DNA of 64,000 nucleotides from JAJAZB01 sp964244295 (GCA_964244295.1 CAXTIG010000001.1:284847-348846); one strand, 5' to 3'. Counted from the stretch's first letter, positions 32,834 to 42,156 are shown. Notes: generated by a model from the sequence alone, not told the origin. Made by a program: numbers and translations.

Positions 32834-33694
32834 ATGACAAGCACTTCCCCCGTTTTAGTCCAACCTTCCGCCTTACTCGCTACCGATTCGGCCCTGATTT
32901 TCAGCCGGGTCACTCCCGGTACGCCCCGTTTTCTGGTCCTTACCCTGGATGAGCGCTACGCCGATACGCCCGTTGTGCTAACGACAGACCAAGACTGCTT
33001 TCAGTTGGCGAGCGATGAACACCCCCGGTTTTCATCCCGCCTGGCGCTAACTCCCGCTTCCGGAGTCACCTTCGTACACCTGCGTTACGCCCCCGCCCGG
33101 TCGGGGCAGCACCGGGGATGCCTGCATCTCGAAACCCCGCACGAAACCCGGGTCCTTTCCCTGCGGGGTCAGGCGAGTGGAATGGTGCCCAGGGCCGGTT
33201 TGTGGATAGAGCACCGTTGGGCTGGGCTGATGGCCCTCGTGTTGGGGGGACTCGCGCTGGCTGGCTACACCTACCGCTCCCAGATTTTACCCGGATGGGG
33301 CGGCGGTTCCACTACCCTGGTGAGTACGGAAGTACCGCTTCCCCTTTCGACACCGAACGTCCGACGAACCGCCCCGGAAGTGGTTCCCAAATCAGCCCGA
33401 CCCCGCGCAGTCCCGACCGGCGGCACGGAGCGGTTGAGAAACCGGCGCTTGAAACAAATTGCTTCTCAACCAAGCCCCGAAGAGGTCCTCGCCGAGGAGC
33501 ACGTATCGATGGAGACGGATAGCCGGGCCGGGCCGCAGGAACCCGTACTCAACCCATCCCGCCCCGAAAGTTCAGAACGACGCCCCGCCCGGGTATCGGG
33601 GGCCAATCAGTCCCGGCAACCAGCGACTGCCCCGGTACCGCCTTCGGGAGAAAGTGAACTGGAACGGGAGCTAAACCACAAACCCAACCAGTAG
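32834..33694 (+). CDS. One-helix membrane protein with N-terminal Ig-like (ASH-like) domain
   Basis: 286 aa of unknown function. Residues about 15-118 look like an ASPM-SPD-2-Hydin/choice-of-anchor type beta sandwich (FVHLRYAPARSGQHRGCLHL, then TRVLSLRGQASG). One transmembrane helix lies at about 131-148 (AGLMALVLGGLALAGYTY). The C-terminal 130 residues are rich in Pro/Ser/Arg/Glu, probably disordered. No signal peptide precedes the Ig-like domain, so the helix may act as a signal anchor. The next gene follows after 32 bases, and the two probably work together. Confidence 0.65.
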   Translation: MTSTSPVLVQPSALLATDSALIFSRVTPGTPRFLVLTLDERYADTPVVLTTDQDCFQLASDEHPRFSSRLALTPASGVTFVHLRYAPARSGQHRGCLHLETPHETRVLSLRGQASGMVPRAGLWIEHRWAGLMALVLGGLALAGYTYRSQILPGWGGGSTTLVSTEVPLPLSTPNVRRTAPEVVPKSARPRAVPTGGTERLRNRRLKQIASQPSPEEVLAEEHVSMETDSRAGPQEPVLNPSRPESSERRPARVSGANQSRQPATAPVPPSGESELERELNHKPNQ

Positions 33695-33726
33695 CCACCA
33701 GCACCGCGCTAAAACCTCACTCAACC

Positions 33727-35187
33727 ATGAACCGTTTTTTGTTCCTCTTTTTTTTGATCGGCCTGCCAACCTGTACTGGAATGGCCCAAACGGCCCGCAA
33801 CACCACGCAGGCCATTCACTTCATCAAACTGGCCACGACGCTCCGGGAGGTAAACAAATCGCAGGAATCGGTGAACCTGCTCCGGCGGGCCTTGCCCGCC
33901 GTTCGCTCCCGGAGTTTGTACTGGGAGGCCGTCACCAACGAAATACTGGGGCTTTCGTACAACGACCTCGACCAGCGCCCGAACGCCCTCGCGCACCTGG
34001 AGCGGGCACGGACTCAGTACGCCCGCCTCAACTACGTGGCCAGCGCCTGGGGCGTAAACGAAATCATCCGCGAAATTTCCGGTAAAAACCTCTACGCCGG
34101 GGTGTTGCTCGGTACGTCCGACGTGAAGGTGGTCATTTTGAAAACCCAGTACGAGACGGATTTTTACGAAAAAGACGTCCGGTCGGTCATCAGCATCCCC
34201 GGCGGTGTGCTGCCCGACGCTGCCCTGAGCGCCGATGCCTCCGCCTCGTTTCGGGCCGGGCCGGATGCGCTCCGGGCTTGCCTGGACTCGCTCCAGCGGT
34301 ACAACATTCCCAACGGCCGCACCTTCATTGTGTTGAGCAGCGACGTGCGGCAGAGCCTGGCCCGGTCACCGGGCGACCGAAAGCGGCTTTACGAGCAATT
34401 GGCGCGGGCCTTGCCCAGCGCGGACTTGAAAATCGATACCACCCTCAGCGCCGACCGCGAAGCGGAATTGTTTACGGTGGGGGCCATTCCCCGCAAGGTT
34501 TGGCCCAGTACCTCCGCCCTGGTTTTGGGGAATACCAGCACAATGGGCGGGTATTTCGACGGCGACACCGGCCCCGCCCGGATGACCAAGACCTTTCACG
34601 CCCTGAGCCTGCCGGTGGGCCTGAACACCCTTGTGGGCCGCATCGAGGGCAAACGCTCGCTGGGGATGGATGCCTTCCGCCGGGAAGCGCAGCGGGTCGT
34701 TACCGCCGTGGCGGATTCGGCCCTGCGCGCTGAACTCGGCCCCCTCCGGCAGGGTCTTGATCAGCGCCGCACCGTGGGCCTGGGGGGCGATGTGGCCTGG
34801 GCGCTGGTCACCTATCTGCACCCCGAAAAAGCCGCCACCCCCGCCGTGCCGATTACGACGGACGACGTGGAGCGGTTCAAACGCATGGCCCTCGGCGAGT
34901 ACCGCCAACTCACCCGCCCCGATCTGGCTCCCCTCAGCGACCCGGCTCTTCGGAATCAGGCCCAAAACGACCTCGATGCCATTCAGGGGCGGTTATCCGA
35001 AAAACAACTCATCGCTGGGGCGCTCTGGCTCGAAGCCCTGATTAAGGCGTACGCCAGCGGAGCGGCTCCCAAGCGGTTTGTGTTTATCCGCAACGCCGAC
35101 GTCGGCTGGGTAACCGGAAAGTTTTTGGAGACAATCAATCACGAATACGAATCGACCATTGCCAAAGGTGCCCTGTACACCCGGTGA
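33727..35187 (+). CDS. Exported TPR protein with degenerate Ppx/GppA-like (actin-fold) domain
   Basis: 486 aa. Signal peptide MNRFLFLFFLIGLPTCTGMAQ. Residues about 25-115 form two to three TPR-like helical pairs. From 122 on, five elements follow the order of Ppx/GppA phosphatases: GVLLGTSDVKVVI (phosphate-1; the expected Asp is Leu), LSADREAELFTVGAI (like SGEEEARLxxxG), ALVLGNTSTMGGYF (phosphate-2, like DIGGGSTE but altered), LSLPVGLNTLV, and TVGLGGDVAWAL (adenosine-like). Several catalytic acids are missing, so it may bind rather than hydrolyse a ligand. Export of this normally cytoplasmic fold is unusual. The assignment is by eye. The stop runs into a repeat block. Confidence 0.6.
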   Translation: MNRFLFLFFLIGLPTCTGMAQTARNTTQAIHFIKLATTLREVNKSQESVNLLRRALPAVRSRSLYWEAVTNEILGLSYNDLDQRPNALAHLERARTQYARLNYVASAWGVNEIIREISGKNLYAGVLLGTSDVKVVILKTQYETDFYEKDVRSVISIPGGVLPDAALSADASASFRAGPDALRACLDSLQRYNIPNGRTFIVLSSDVRQSLARSPGDRKRLYEQLARALPSADLKIDTTLSADREAELFTVGAIPRKVWPSTSALVLGNTSTMGGYFDGDTGPARMTKTFHALSLPVGLNTLVGRIEGKRSLGMDAFRREAQRVVTAVADSALRAELGPLRQGLDQRRTVGLGGDVAWALVTYLHPEKAATPAVPITTDDVERFKRMALGEYRQLTRPDLAPLSDPALRNQAQNDLDAIQGRLSEKQLIAGALWLEALIKAYASGAAPKRFVFIRNADVGWVTGKFLETINHEYESTIAKGALYTR

Positions 35188-35337
35188 GTGGGTAATCGGG
35201 GATTGGGGTTTGAGTAATTAGGAATTGGGGATCAAGTAATTGGGTAAACTTGGTAAATACCCTTAAGCCCTCGATCTTCCTACAACCCAATTCCCATTTA
35301 CCCAATCCCCATTCACCCAATTCCCCATTTACCCACC
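35188..35337. repeat. GGGTAATT / AATTACCC-type inverted repeat block
   Basis: Words such as GGGTAATCGGGGATTGGGG on the left (35188-35245) and CCCAATTCCCATTTACCCAA on the right (35283-35335) form opposing arms. It begins with the TGA of the preceding gene and ends three bases before the ATG at 35338. It is the same word family as the blocks at 45.2, 52.3 and 58.7 kb. Confidence 0.82.
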
Positions 35338-36234
35338 ATGAATGCACCCGTGCTGTTGTTTGCCTTCAAACGCCCCCACGAACTCAGGGCCACCGTGCAG
35401 GCCCTGCAAGCCAACCACCTCGCCCCGGAAAGTGATCTGTATATTTTTGTGGATGCCGCCCGGAAACCCGAAGACGCACCGAAAGTCGCCGAAGTTCACC
35501 GGGTGCTCGACGGGGTAAGCGGCTTTCGGAACGTCTACCGCGATTACGCCCAGGCCAACATCGGCTGCGCCGACTCCATCATCCGGGGGGTTTCGCAGGT
35601 GCTGGAACAGTTTCCGACGGCCATCATCGTGGAAGACGATTTGATTACGGCCCCGAATTTCTTGGATTACATGAATCAGGGCCTGCGTACCTACGCCGAC
35701 AAGCCCGACGTGTTCTCGGTTTCGGGGTACACCATGCCCTTCCCACACCCGGCAGACTACCGCCATGAGGCGTACTTTATTCCCCGGCATAGTCCCTGGG
35801 GCTGGGGGACCTGGGCCGACCGCTGGCAGGCCGTCGATTGGGACATGACCGACTACGGGGCTTTTATCCAAGACACATCGCAGCAGAAAGAATTTAAGCA
35901 GGGTGGTTCCGACCTGGTGGGGATGCTCCGCGATCAGATGGAAGGCCGCGCCGATGCCTGGGACATCCGGTTTTGCTACAACCGCTTCAAAGCCAATGCC
36001 CTGACGGTTTACCCGACGGTTTCAAAAGTGCAGAACATTGGTTTTGGCAAAGAAGCCACCCACACCGATGTGTTTAACCGGTACAAAACCCGGCTCGACG
36101 AAGGTATCCAGCGGGAATTTCAATGGCCTGGCGAGGTACGCATCACCGACCATTACCACCAGCATACCCTGCGTCGCTACAGCATCCCCACCCGGATTTT
36201 TAACAAGCTGAAAACCTACGCGGGAATGCGCTAA
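35338..36234 (+). CDS. Glycosyltransferase, GT-A fold (GNT-I-like)
   Basis: 298 aa transferase. The N-terminal APVLLFAFKRPHELRATVQAL and DLYIFVDAARKPED are nucleotide-sugar binding elements. The metal site is EDD in TAIIVEDDLITAPNFLDYMN, and PRHSPWGWGTWADRW is an acceptor-site motif seen in GT13/GNT-I-like and related bacterial transferases. It has no signal peptide or membrane segment. It stands at the left edge of the polysaccharide locus and is separated from both neighbours by non-coding DNA. Its sugar specificity is unknown. Confidence 0.82.
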   Translation: MNAPVLLFAFKRPHELRATVQALQANHLAPESDLYIFVDAARKPEDAPKVAEVHRVLDGVSGFRNVYRDYAQANIGCADSIIRGVSQVLEQFPTAIIVEDDLITAPNFLDYMNQGLRTYADKPDVFSVSGYTMPFPHPADYRHEAYFIPRHSPWGWGTWADRWQAVDWDMTDYGAFIQDTSQQKEFKQGGSDLVGMLRDQMEGRADAWDIRFCYNRFKANALTVYPTVSKVQNIGFGKEATHTDVFNRYKTRLDEGIQREFQWPGEVRITDHYHQHTLRRYSIPTRIFNKLKTYAGMR

Positions 36235-36389
36235 GTACCCGTGCAGAGGTGATTGGGTAAATGAAAAATTGAAAAATTACTTGAAAATCAGAGTTTTATA
36301 TCTCAAAAACTCAACTACCGCCCCGGTCGCTATCGGGACCTGTTTACTAATTACAGCCGCCTTAAACGAAAAAACCAATGCTTTTTTCA
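36235..36389. other. AT-rich gap with fragments of repeat words
   Basis: Contains GATTGGGTAAATG (one half of the neighbouring repeat family, without a matching arm) and a small stem GAGTTTT/AAAACTC (36292-36313). No gene. Probably the promoter region of the following lipoprotein gene. Confidence 0.45.
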
Positions 36390-37853
36390 ATGAAATTTCT
36401 CCGGTTGAGCCTGTGGATGCTCCTGTTTTTCAGCTTAACCGAATGCCGACCTTCCGACCCGGAACCCATCTCCATCGTCCAGCGCACGGATACGTTGAGC
36501 CTCGCCCGGATCCGGGCACTCGCTACCACGGCCGTGCCTAGCGCCATTCAATTGACCGACCCGGGCCTGGAGGGCATTTTCAACGCGGATATTGCCGACC
36601 ACCAAAGCCCCGACAACACAGGCCTCACCCTGGTAACGGCCAACGGAGTTCGTTACAAACGCGTCTTCACCGGCCCGGCCAGCGCGGGCTGGTTTGGGAT
36701 TACCCCCACCGACCCCGACATTGGCCCCGCCTTGCAAACCGCCGTAAACGCCGCCGACCACGTGGTCATTCCGGAGGGGAGTTATACCCAACTTACCTCG
36801 GTGCATCTGCGAAGCGGCCTGACCTTACAAGGCACGCCGGGCAAGGTGACGATTACGCTCCCGAAAAATTACGTATCGCTGGTCAATCCCGACGATCCCA
36901 ACATTCCGCTCCACGACGTGCTGATTGATGGTCTGGCTTGGGAGGTGACCTCCCGCCAGGATGGCCGGTATGGCCAAATCTACATCGATGGGCCTTCGGT
37001 CACGAACCTGACCGTGCAGAACTGCCGCAGTAACGACGCGGCGGCCCTCGACAGCACCAACTGGCTGACGCTGAAAATTCAGGCGGGAAAAACGGCCAAA
37101 AACGTGGTGGTAAAAAACAACTCGGTGCGGGCCAAACGCATGGCCTGCGAAGTGTTTAACCACGACAACGGCGACCGCTACGCCGGGACCGACATCCTCG
37201 TGAGCGGCAACGATTTCCACGACTGCTGGTTCGGGATTTCGTTGAGCGGCCCGCTCGACGGCCTCACCGTGACCGACAACCGCTTGAAAAATTGCAGCCA
37301 CTACGGCATCGAAGTCGCCGGGGCCGCCCGCAACGTGCGCATCACCAACAACACGTTTGAAGGCACTTTCGATATTTTTCTGGAAGGCTCCACCGGCAAC
37401 CCCGAAGATGGTTCCGTGGTGGGAGGAATGCTGATTTCGGGCAATTCGACGGTGGGCCGCTGCACGGGTGGGGTGCAGTTGCTCAACGCGGGGGCGGTGC
37501 AGTTTACCAAAAACAACTTCCGCATGACCGGTATGCTCGAACTGGCTCACGCCACCCAGGGCGGGACGTTCACCGAAAACGCGATTGAAACCAATTTCAA
37601 TAAAGCGGTGATCTGCGATAATTCTCCCGGGAACACGTTCAGCGACAACACGATCTCCAACCAGCCCTCTCCGGGAAACCACGCCACGATTTTAGTGTAC
37701 GGCAGCAAGGCGATCAACAACGTCATCACCCGCAACCGGGTGGTGAAGGGCCAGGGCGGCAGCTACTACGAGGCCGTGCTGGGCGGGAGTTACCGGGCCT
37801 CGATGAATGTCAACGAAGCAGGCACGGCCCTGCCAAACGTACCAGGCAATTGA
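36390..37853 (+). CDS. Lipoprotein with right-handed parallel beta-helix
   Basis: 487 aa from the ATG at 36390; another ATG four codons earlier is possible. Signal MKFLRLSLWMLLFFSLTEC has lipobox LTEC. A Pectate-lyase-3-like start is visible (PDIGPALQTAVNAADHVVIPEGSYTQLTSVHLRSGLTLQG), then many short beta-helix coils with Asn ladders (ILVSGNDFHDCWFGISLSGP, GLTVTDNRLKNCSHYGIEV, VRITNNTFEG). Such proteins are polysaccharide lyases, C5-epimerases or binders. The position beside the export genes suggests action on the locus's own polymer. No catalytic residues can be assigned. Confidence 0.8.
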   Translation: MKFLRLSLWMLLFFSLTECRPSDPEPISIVQRTDTLSLARIRALATTAVPSAIQLTDPGLEGIFNADIADHQSPDNTGLTLVTANGVRYKRVFTGPASAGWFGITPTDPDIGPALQTAVNAADHVVIPEGSYTQLTSVHLRSGLTLQGTPGKVTITLPKNYVSLVNPDDPNIPLHDVLIDGLAWEVTSRQDGRYGQIYIDGPSVTNLTVQNCRSNDAAALDSTNWLTLKIQAGKTAKNVVVKNNSVRAKRMACEVFNHDNGDRYAGTDILVSGNDFHDCWFGISLSGPLDGLTVTDNRLKNCSHYGIEVAGAARNVRITNNTFEGTFDIFLEGSTGNPEDGSVVGGMLISGNSTVGRCTGGVQLLNAGAVQFTKNNFRMTGMLELAHATQGGTFTENAIETNFNKAVICDNSPGNTFSDNTISNQPSPGNHATILVYGSKAINNVITRNRVVKGQGGSYYEAVLGGSYRASMNVNEAGTALPNVPGN

Positions 37854-37906
37854 ACGGGTAAGCGCAAATCCCGCCCGGCGTAGCACCCGCATGACTCCTT
37901 TACCAA

Positions 37907-40687
37907 ATGGATGATGATTGTAAACGCCGGAACTTGCTGCACCGGGCGGGCGGACGCAGCAGACGAATCCGCAGGGTTGGGTTGGCCGCGCTGTATCTGG
38001 GTGGATTCCTGTCACCCGGTTGGGCACAAACCACCTACTACGTGGCCAGCACGGGTCGCGATACCCACGCGGGCCGCTCGGTCGGTCAGGCGTTACAGAC
38101 GCTGGATCGAGTCAATTCGCTCGTCTTACAGCCGGGCGATTCCGTGCTGTTCCGACGCGGCGATACCTTCCGGGGTAGCCTTCGCGTGAGGCAATCGGGG
38201 CTGGCCGACCAGCCCCTGGTTTTCGATGCGTACGGTAGCGGTTCAAAACCCGTTTTGGCTGGCTCAGTGCCGCTGGGCAACTGGACCAACCAGGGCAACA
38301 ACACCTGGCAGGCGGCTTGTCCGGCCTGCGGGAATCGGGTCACGGGCTTGTATCGCAACGGCGCGGCCCTGCCACTGGGCCGGTACCCCAATGCCGACAC
38401 GCCCAACCGGGGGTTTCTGACCATGCAGTCGCATTCGGGCAAAACCAGCCTCACCAGCCAGCAAAGCCTCCCCTCCGATTACACCGGGGCGGAGGCGGTA
38501 ATCCGGATCACCCAATGGATTATCAACCGGGCCACCATCACCGGGCAAAGCGGCAACACGATTAGGCTGGCCAGTTCGTCGAACTACGACCTGTTGGATG
38601 GCTGGGGCTTTTTTATCCAAAACCACCCCGCCACCCTCGACCAGCCCGGCGAGTGGTGTTACGACCCGGCTACCCAACTCGTTCGGGTGTACGACCCCAC
38701 GGGCACGCTGAACACCCAGACCATCACCGCGACTGCCTTCGAGATCGGCGTTGAACTCGCCGGGGTGTCGTTCGTCACCCTGCGCAACTTTCACTTGACG
38801 GAGGCGCGAGGCGTGGGTTTACTGGCAGAGTCGGCCTCCAGCCTGGTCATTGCCAACAACGACCTCAGCAATGCGGGCGAAGACGGGATGTTGTTCCGGG
38901 GTTCCGGGGCTTCAATCCGGGTCGAAAACAACCGGTTGAGTCGAATCAACAACAACGGCGTTTGGGTTGATGACTACCAGGATGTGGTTTTCAGTAACAA
39001 CACCGTCCGCTGCGTTGGCGTCGTGCCGGGCCGGGGCAAATCAGGCGACGGGCAGTACATCGGCCTGCAATTCAATTCGAGGTCGAATACGCTGATTGAA
39101 AATAACCGCATCGACAGCATCGGTTACAACGGGATTGGGTTCGCCAGCAGCACCATCATTCGGCGCAACGTCATCTCCCATTTTTGCCTGTGCAAAACAG
39201 ACGGGGGTGGTATTTATGCCTGGAACGGCCACCGCTTGCCCATCCGCGACGTGCGGATCGAAGCGAACCTGATTTTTGGGGGAGTCGCCGCGCCGGAGGG
39301 CACCGTGCGGGGCGATGGCTACACGGGCGTGAACGGGATTTTCCTGGATGAGTGCCTTCACAACGTCGAGGTGACGAACAATTCGATTTTCGACAACCAG
39401 GGCCGGGGTATTTTCCTTCACGGCGACAACCGCATCACCCTCACCGGCAATACCTGCTTCAACAACACCGACATTCAGTTTGCCCTTAAACACAACGCCG
39501 GGTATTGCCAGGTCAGCGAAAACGTGCTGCGGGGGAACATCTTCGTCAGCAAATGGCCCTCGCAGTGGGTGGCCAATATCGATTCGGATCGGGACGACCT
39601 GCCTCAGTACGGAACCTTCGATGAAAATTTTTACGTGCGCCCCTTCGAGGATGCTTTCAAACTGAAAATCGTATTCGATTTAGTCGTCCTCAACGCCATG
39701 ACGCTGGCGCAGTGGCAGGCCCGTACCGGGCACGACCGACACTCGGCGAATAGCCCCCTCACCTACCCGCCGTTTCGGGTTAACAGCCTGAGTAAAAACG
39801 TATTTACCGACGGCAGCGCCGGGCACAGCGAGCCGGATTGGTCGGTCTGGAGTCCCCACGACAACGGCCGGGCTACCTGGGATAATCCGGGTCAGGGCCT
39901 TCGGGTGTCGTTTCCCAAACTAACTGGGGCCGACAATTCGCACGTGCTGGTTTCGAAGGAGATCGGAGCGGTCAGCAAGGGTCAAAGCTTCCTGCTCCGG
40001 TTCGATGCCGTCGCCACCGCCGAAAAACGGATTGACGTGTTCATCCGGCAGCGCGGCATCCCCTACCAAGACCTCAGCCAGCGGTTCGCCCTGCTCGTCG
40101 GGCCAACCGCAACAACCTACAACGTGGCCTTTACCGCTACCGCCGACGAAGCCGATGCGTTCCTGACGTACCAGGTGCAGGAGGACAATCAATCCGTCTG
40201 GCTCGACAACATTCGGTTGGAGGAAGCCCGAATTACCCCCGTAAACCCCGATGAGTACCTTCAACTGGTCTACAACCCAAGCGGGAAAGACAGCCTCGTG
40301 GCCTTGGATGGCCAGTACCTCGACGTGAGAAACCGGCGCTACAACCGACAGGTGCTAGTGGCCCCCTTCGCCTCGGTGGTGTTGTTGAAAGATAGGCCGG
40401 TACTGGCGAAGGAGGACATCGTGCTGCAAACTCCCCCAGCCACGCAGGAACGCCCCACCGTGTACCCTAATCCCTCCGCGACGCGGTTCAGCTTCCGGGC
40501 CGACCGCGACGTACAATCCATTCGGGTTATCGATGGCTCAGGCCGCGAACTCCTCCTCCTCGGTGCCCTGAGCCGGAACCAGACCATGGAGTTTGGGGAG
40601 CCGTTGGCCGCCGGGTCGTACTTCCTTCGGATTCACTACCGGGATGACGAAAGCCGGGCCATTAAACTGGTGAAACTTCCCCGGTAG
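37907..40687 (+). CDS. Secreted beta-helix protein with carbohydrate-binding module and T9SS sorting domain
   Basis: 926 aa. Long basic N-region, then signal peptide (LAALYLGGFLSPGWAQ, cleavage near 40). Residues about 42-600 form a right-handed beta-helix (TYYVASTGRDTHAG start, typical of DUF1565/pectate-lyase-like proteins; coils such as SLVIANNDLSNAGEDGMLF and VEVTNNSIFDNQGRGIFLH). Residues about 640-770 resemble a CBM-type jelly roll. The last 75 residues are a type A T9SS C-terminal domain (TVYPNPSATRFSF, ending LAAGSYFLRIHYRDDESRAIKLVKL). It is therefore secreted and probably surface-attached. Likely substrates are polysaccharides. Confidence 0.83.
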   Translation: MDDDCKRRNLLHRAGGRSRRIRRVGLAALYLGGFLSPGWAQTTYYVASTGRDTHAGRSVGQALQTLDRVNSLVLQPGDSVLFRRGDTFRGSLRVRQSGLADQPLVFDAYGSGSKPVLAGSVPLGNWTNQGNNTWQAACPACGNRVTGLYRNGAALPLGRYPNADTPNRGFLTMQSHSGKTSLTSQQSLPSDYTGAEAVIRITQWIINRATITGQSGNTIRLASSSNYDLLDGWGFFIQNHPATLDQPGEWCYDPATQLVRVYDPTGTLNTQTITATAFEIGVELAGVSFVTLRNFHLTEARGVGLLAESASSLVIANNDLSNAGEDGMLFRGSGASIRVENNRLSRINNNGVWVDDYQDVVFSNNTVRCVGVVPGRGKSGDGQYIGLQFNSRSNTLIENNRIDSIGYNGIGFASSTIIRRNVISHFCLCKTDGGGIYAWNGHRLPIRDVRIEANLIFGGVAAPEGTVRGDGYTGVNGIFLDECLHNVEVTNNSIFDNQGRGIFLHGDNRITLTGNTCFNNTDIQFALKHNAGYCQVSENVLRGNIFVSKWPSQWVANIDSDRDDLPQYGTFDENFYVRPFEDAFKLKIVFDLVVLNAMTLAQWQARTGHDRHSANSPLTYPPFRVNSLSKNVFTDGSAGHSEPDWSVWSPHDNGRATWDNPGQGLRVSFPKLTGADNSHVLVSKEIGAVSKGQSFLLRFDAVATAEKRIDVFIRQRGIPYQDLSQRFALLVGPTATTYNVAFTATADEADAFLTYQVQEDNQSVWLDNIRLEEARITPVNPDEYLQLVYNPSGKDSLVALDGQYLDVRNRRYNRQVLVAPFASVVLLKDRPVLAKEDIVLQTPPATQERPTVYPNPSATRFSFRADRDVQSIRVIDGSGRELLLLGALSRNQTMEFGEPLAAGSYFLRIHYRDDESRAIKLVKLPR

Positions 40688-40884
40688 ATTACCCCGGTTG
40701 CTGTCGGATGGGTACAGACCAATACGAAGTCCACGCTTCATTTCAACTGGCCACTACGGATGAAGAAGTGGCATTCATTGGTGGGCCTCCAATAACTACA
40801 TAAAGTAGTTGAATAGATTATGTACGTTACCGTAAATTCCCACTCTGGGTAATATTTACAACAAAACACGTAAAAATTTGTGTT

Positions 40885-40898
40885 GATTGATATCAATC
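40885..40898. promoter_or_regulatory. Perfect 14-bp palindrome GATTGATATCAATC
   Basis: Continuous dyad upstream of the wza-like gene and 26 bases before a TAGTTTTG box. It is a candidate operator for a dimeric regulator. The regulator is not identified. Confidence 0.45.
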
Positions 40899-40923
40899 GG
40901 AACTAAGTCTTCCGCTATTAATA

Positions 40924-40931
40924 TAGTTTTG
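40924..40931 (+). promoter_or_regulatory. TAnnTTTG box upstream of the polysaccharide operon
   Basis: TAGTTTTG fits the -7 consensus. It lies 335 bases before the wza-like ATG, which would give a long leader. No TTG lies at the preferred spacing, so confidence is low. Confidence 0.35.
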
Positions 40932-41265
40932 GTTGTTATTAGTAGTGATTATTCAATAAATTTTCGTCTCACCCAGATACAGGTATGAATTTACTACATG
41001 GAGGTAGAGAAAACCACTTCGCTCTGCCCCTTCGTGGAAGAGCGGTGTTCGCGTATCGGGCAGTGAATCCATCGGAAATACTGCTCGGTAAAACCCGCAC
41101 AACCCTAAAAGCGAGCTTGAGGACTACCTCCGGTACTGAGTTTCCGACTCCTTTTCTGGAGTCCGATCGGTGACGTATAGCCGCTATCGTCAATTGTGTA
41201 TTTTTTTTTAGCCTTGGAGTTGGCTTCCCTTTTAAAAACTCCCAGGACTGATTTAGTACGTGCGT

Positions 41266-42132
41266 ATGAATTTTAAGTTAGTTTCTGTTTCTGAATTCCG
41301 CCGGTTCGCCGTTGGCCGACGCGGTTCATCCTGGTTTTTACCGTTTCGGTCGCGGAGCGGGTCCTGGTTTCCGGGCTTGGCGATTTTTATCTGGGTGGCT
41401 ACGCTCACCGGCTGCACGTCGGCCAGAAAGTTGGCCTATTTTCAAAGTACTGGCGCGGCATCGGACACGCTGACCATCCCGGAGCCGTTCGTGCCGACCC
41501 TAAAAAAAGGTGACGTGTTGTCGGTGCAGGTGAGTAGTCTGAATCTCGAAGCGTCGGGCTATTTCAATCCCGTAGCCACCGCCGACAACAGCCTCGCCAC
41601 CAATACCATCAACGCCCTGCCCCGTTCGGGAGGGTATCTGATTGCCGACGATGGAACCATCAAACTCCCCCTCGTGGGCCCGGTGCCGGTGGCCGATCTG
41701 ACCAACGCGCAGGCTAGTGAACTGATTACCAAAAAATTAAAAACGTTTTTGAAAGAACCCACCGTGAGCGTACGCAACCTCAATTTCCGAATTTCAGTGC
41801 TCGGCGAGGTGGCCCATCCGGCCCTGTTCACCATTCCCAACGAACGCATCACCCTCCCCGAAGCCCTGGGGCTGGCCGGAGACCTCACCATTTACGGTCG
41901 CCGCGACAACGTGCTGATCATTCGGGAAGAAGGGGGAAAACGCATTTTTACCCGGATCGATCTCACCCGACGGGATGCCTTTCGTTCGGCCTCCTACTCA
42001 CTTCACCCCAACGATGTCGTGTACGTAGAACCGGGCAAAGCGCGGGTCACCAGCGTAGACCGGGTGTACCAGTTGGCCCCCATCGTTACGGGCATCTTAT
42101 CCCTCGTCGCCATCATCGCCACCCGCCGCTAA
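41266..42132 (+). CDS. Polysaccharide export protein (Wza/OtnA-like lipoprotein)
   Basis: 288 aa from the ATG at 41266; a GTG two codons upstream is possible. An unusually long basic N-region precedes the hydrophobic core and lipobox LTGC (Cys about 49). The mature protein has the Poly_export domain (LKKGDVLSVQVSSLN, GGYLIADDGTIKLPLVGPVPV) and one SLBB-like domain (ISVLGEVAHPALFTIPNERITLPEALGLAGDLT). A C-terminal transmembrane helix (IVTGILSLVAIIATRR) suits the Bacteroidota form. It forms the outer membrane pore for exopolysaccharide and works with the Wzc-like kinase that follows after 24 bases. Confidence 0.92.
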   Translation: MNFKLVSVSEFRRFAVGRRGSSWFLPFRSRSGSWFPGLAIFIWVATLTGCTSARKLAYFQSTGAASDTLTIPEPFVPTLKKGDVLSVQVSSLNLEASGYFNPVATADNSLATNTINALPRSGGYLIADDGTIKLPLVGPVPVADLTNAQASELITKKLKTFLKEPTVSVRNLNFRISVLGEVAHPALFTIPNERITLPEALGLAGDLTIYGRRDNVLIIREEGGKRIFTRIDLTRRDAFRSASYSLHPNDVVYVEPGKARVTSVDRVYQLAPIVTGILSLVAIIATRR

Positions 42133-42156
42133 ACGGGGCGCACTCCATTTTTTGAT

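Larger units (their letters stand above)
40688..41265. other. AT-rich regulatory region before the export genes
   Basis: About 580 bases with a marked AT rise between 40800 and 40980. No convincing gene: short frames at 40969-41193 (minus) and 40985-41173 (plus) overlap each other and show no family features. It contains a 14-bp palindrome and a -7-like box, given separately, and probably the main promoter of the polysaccharide operon. Confidence 0.6.

Noticed and set aside
32680..32913. 77-codon minus-strand frame upstream of the Ig-like protein
   Set aside because: Overlaps the start of a better supported gene and shows no motif.
40969..41193. Overlapping short frames on both strands before the wza-like gene
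   Set aside because: They contradict each other, lack motifs and lie in a probable control region.
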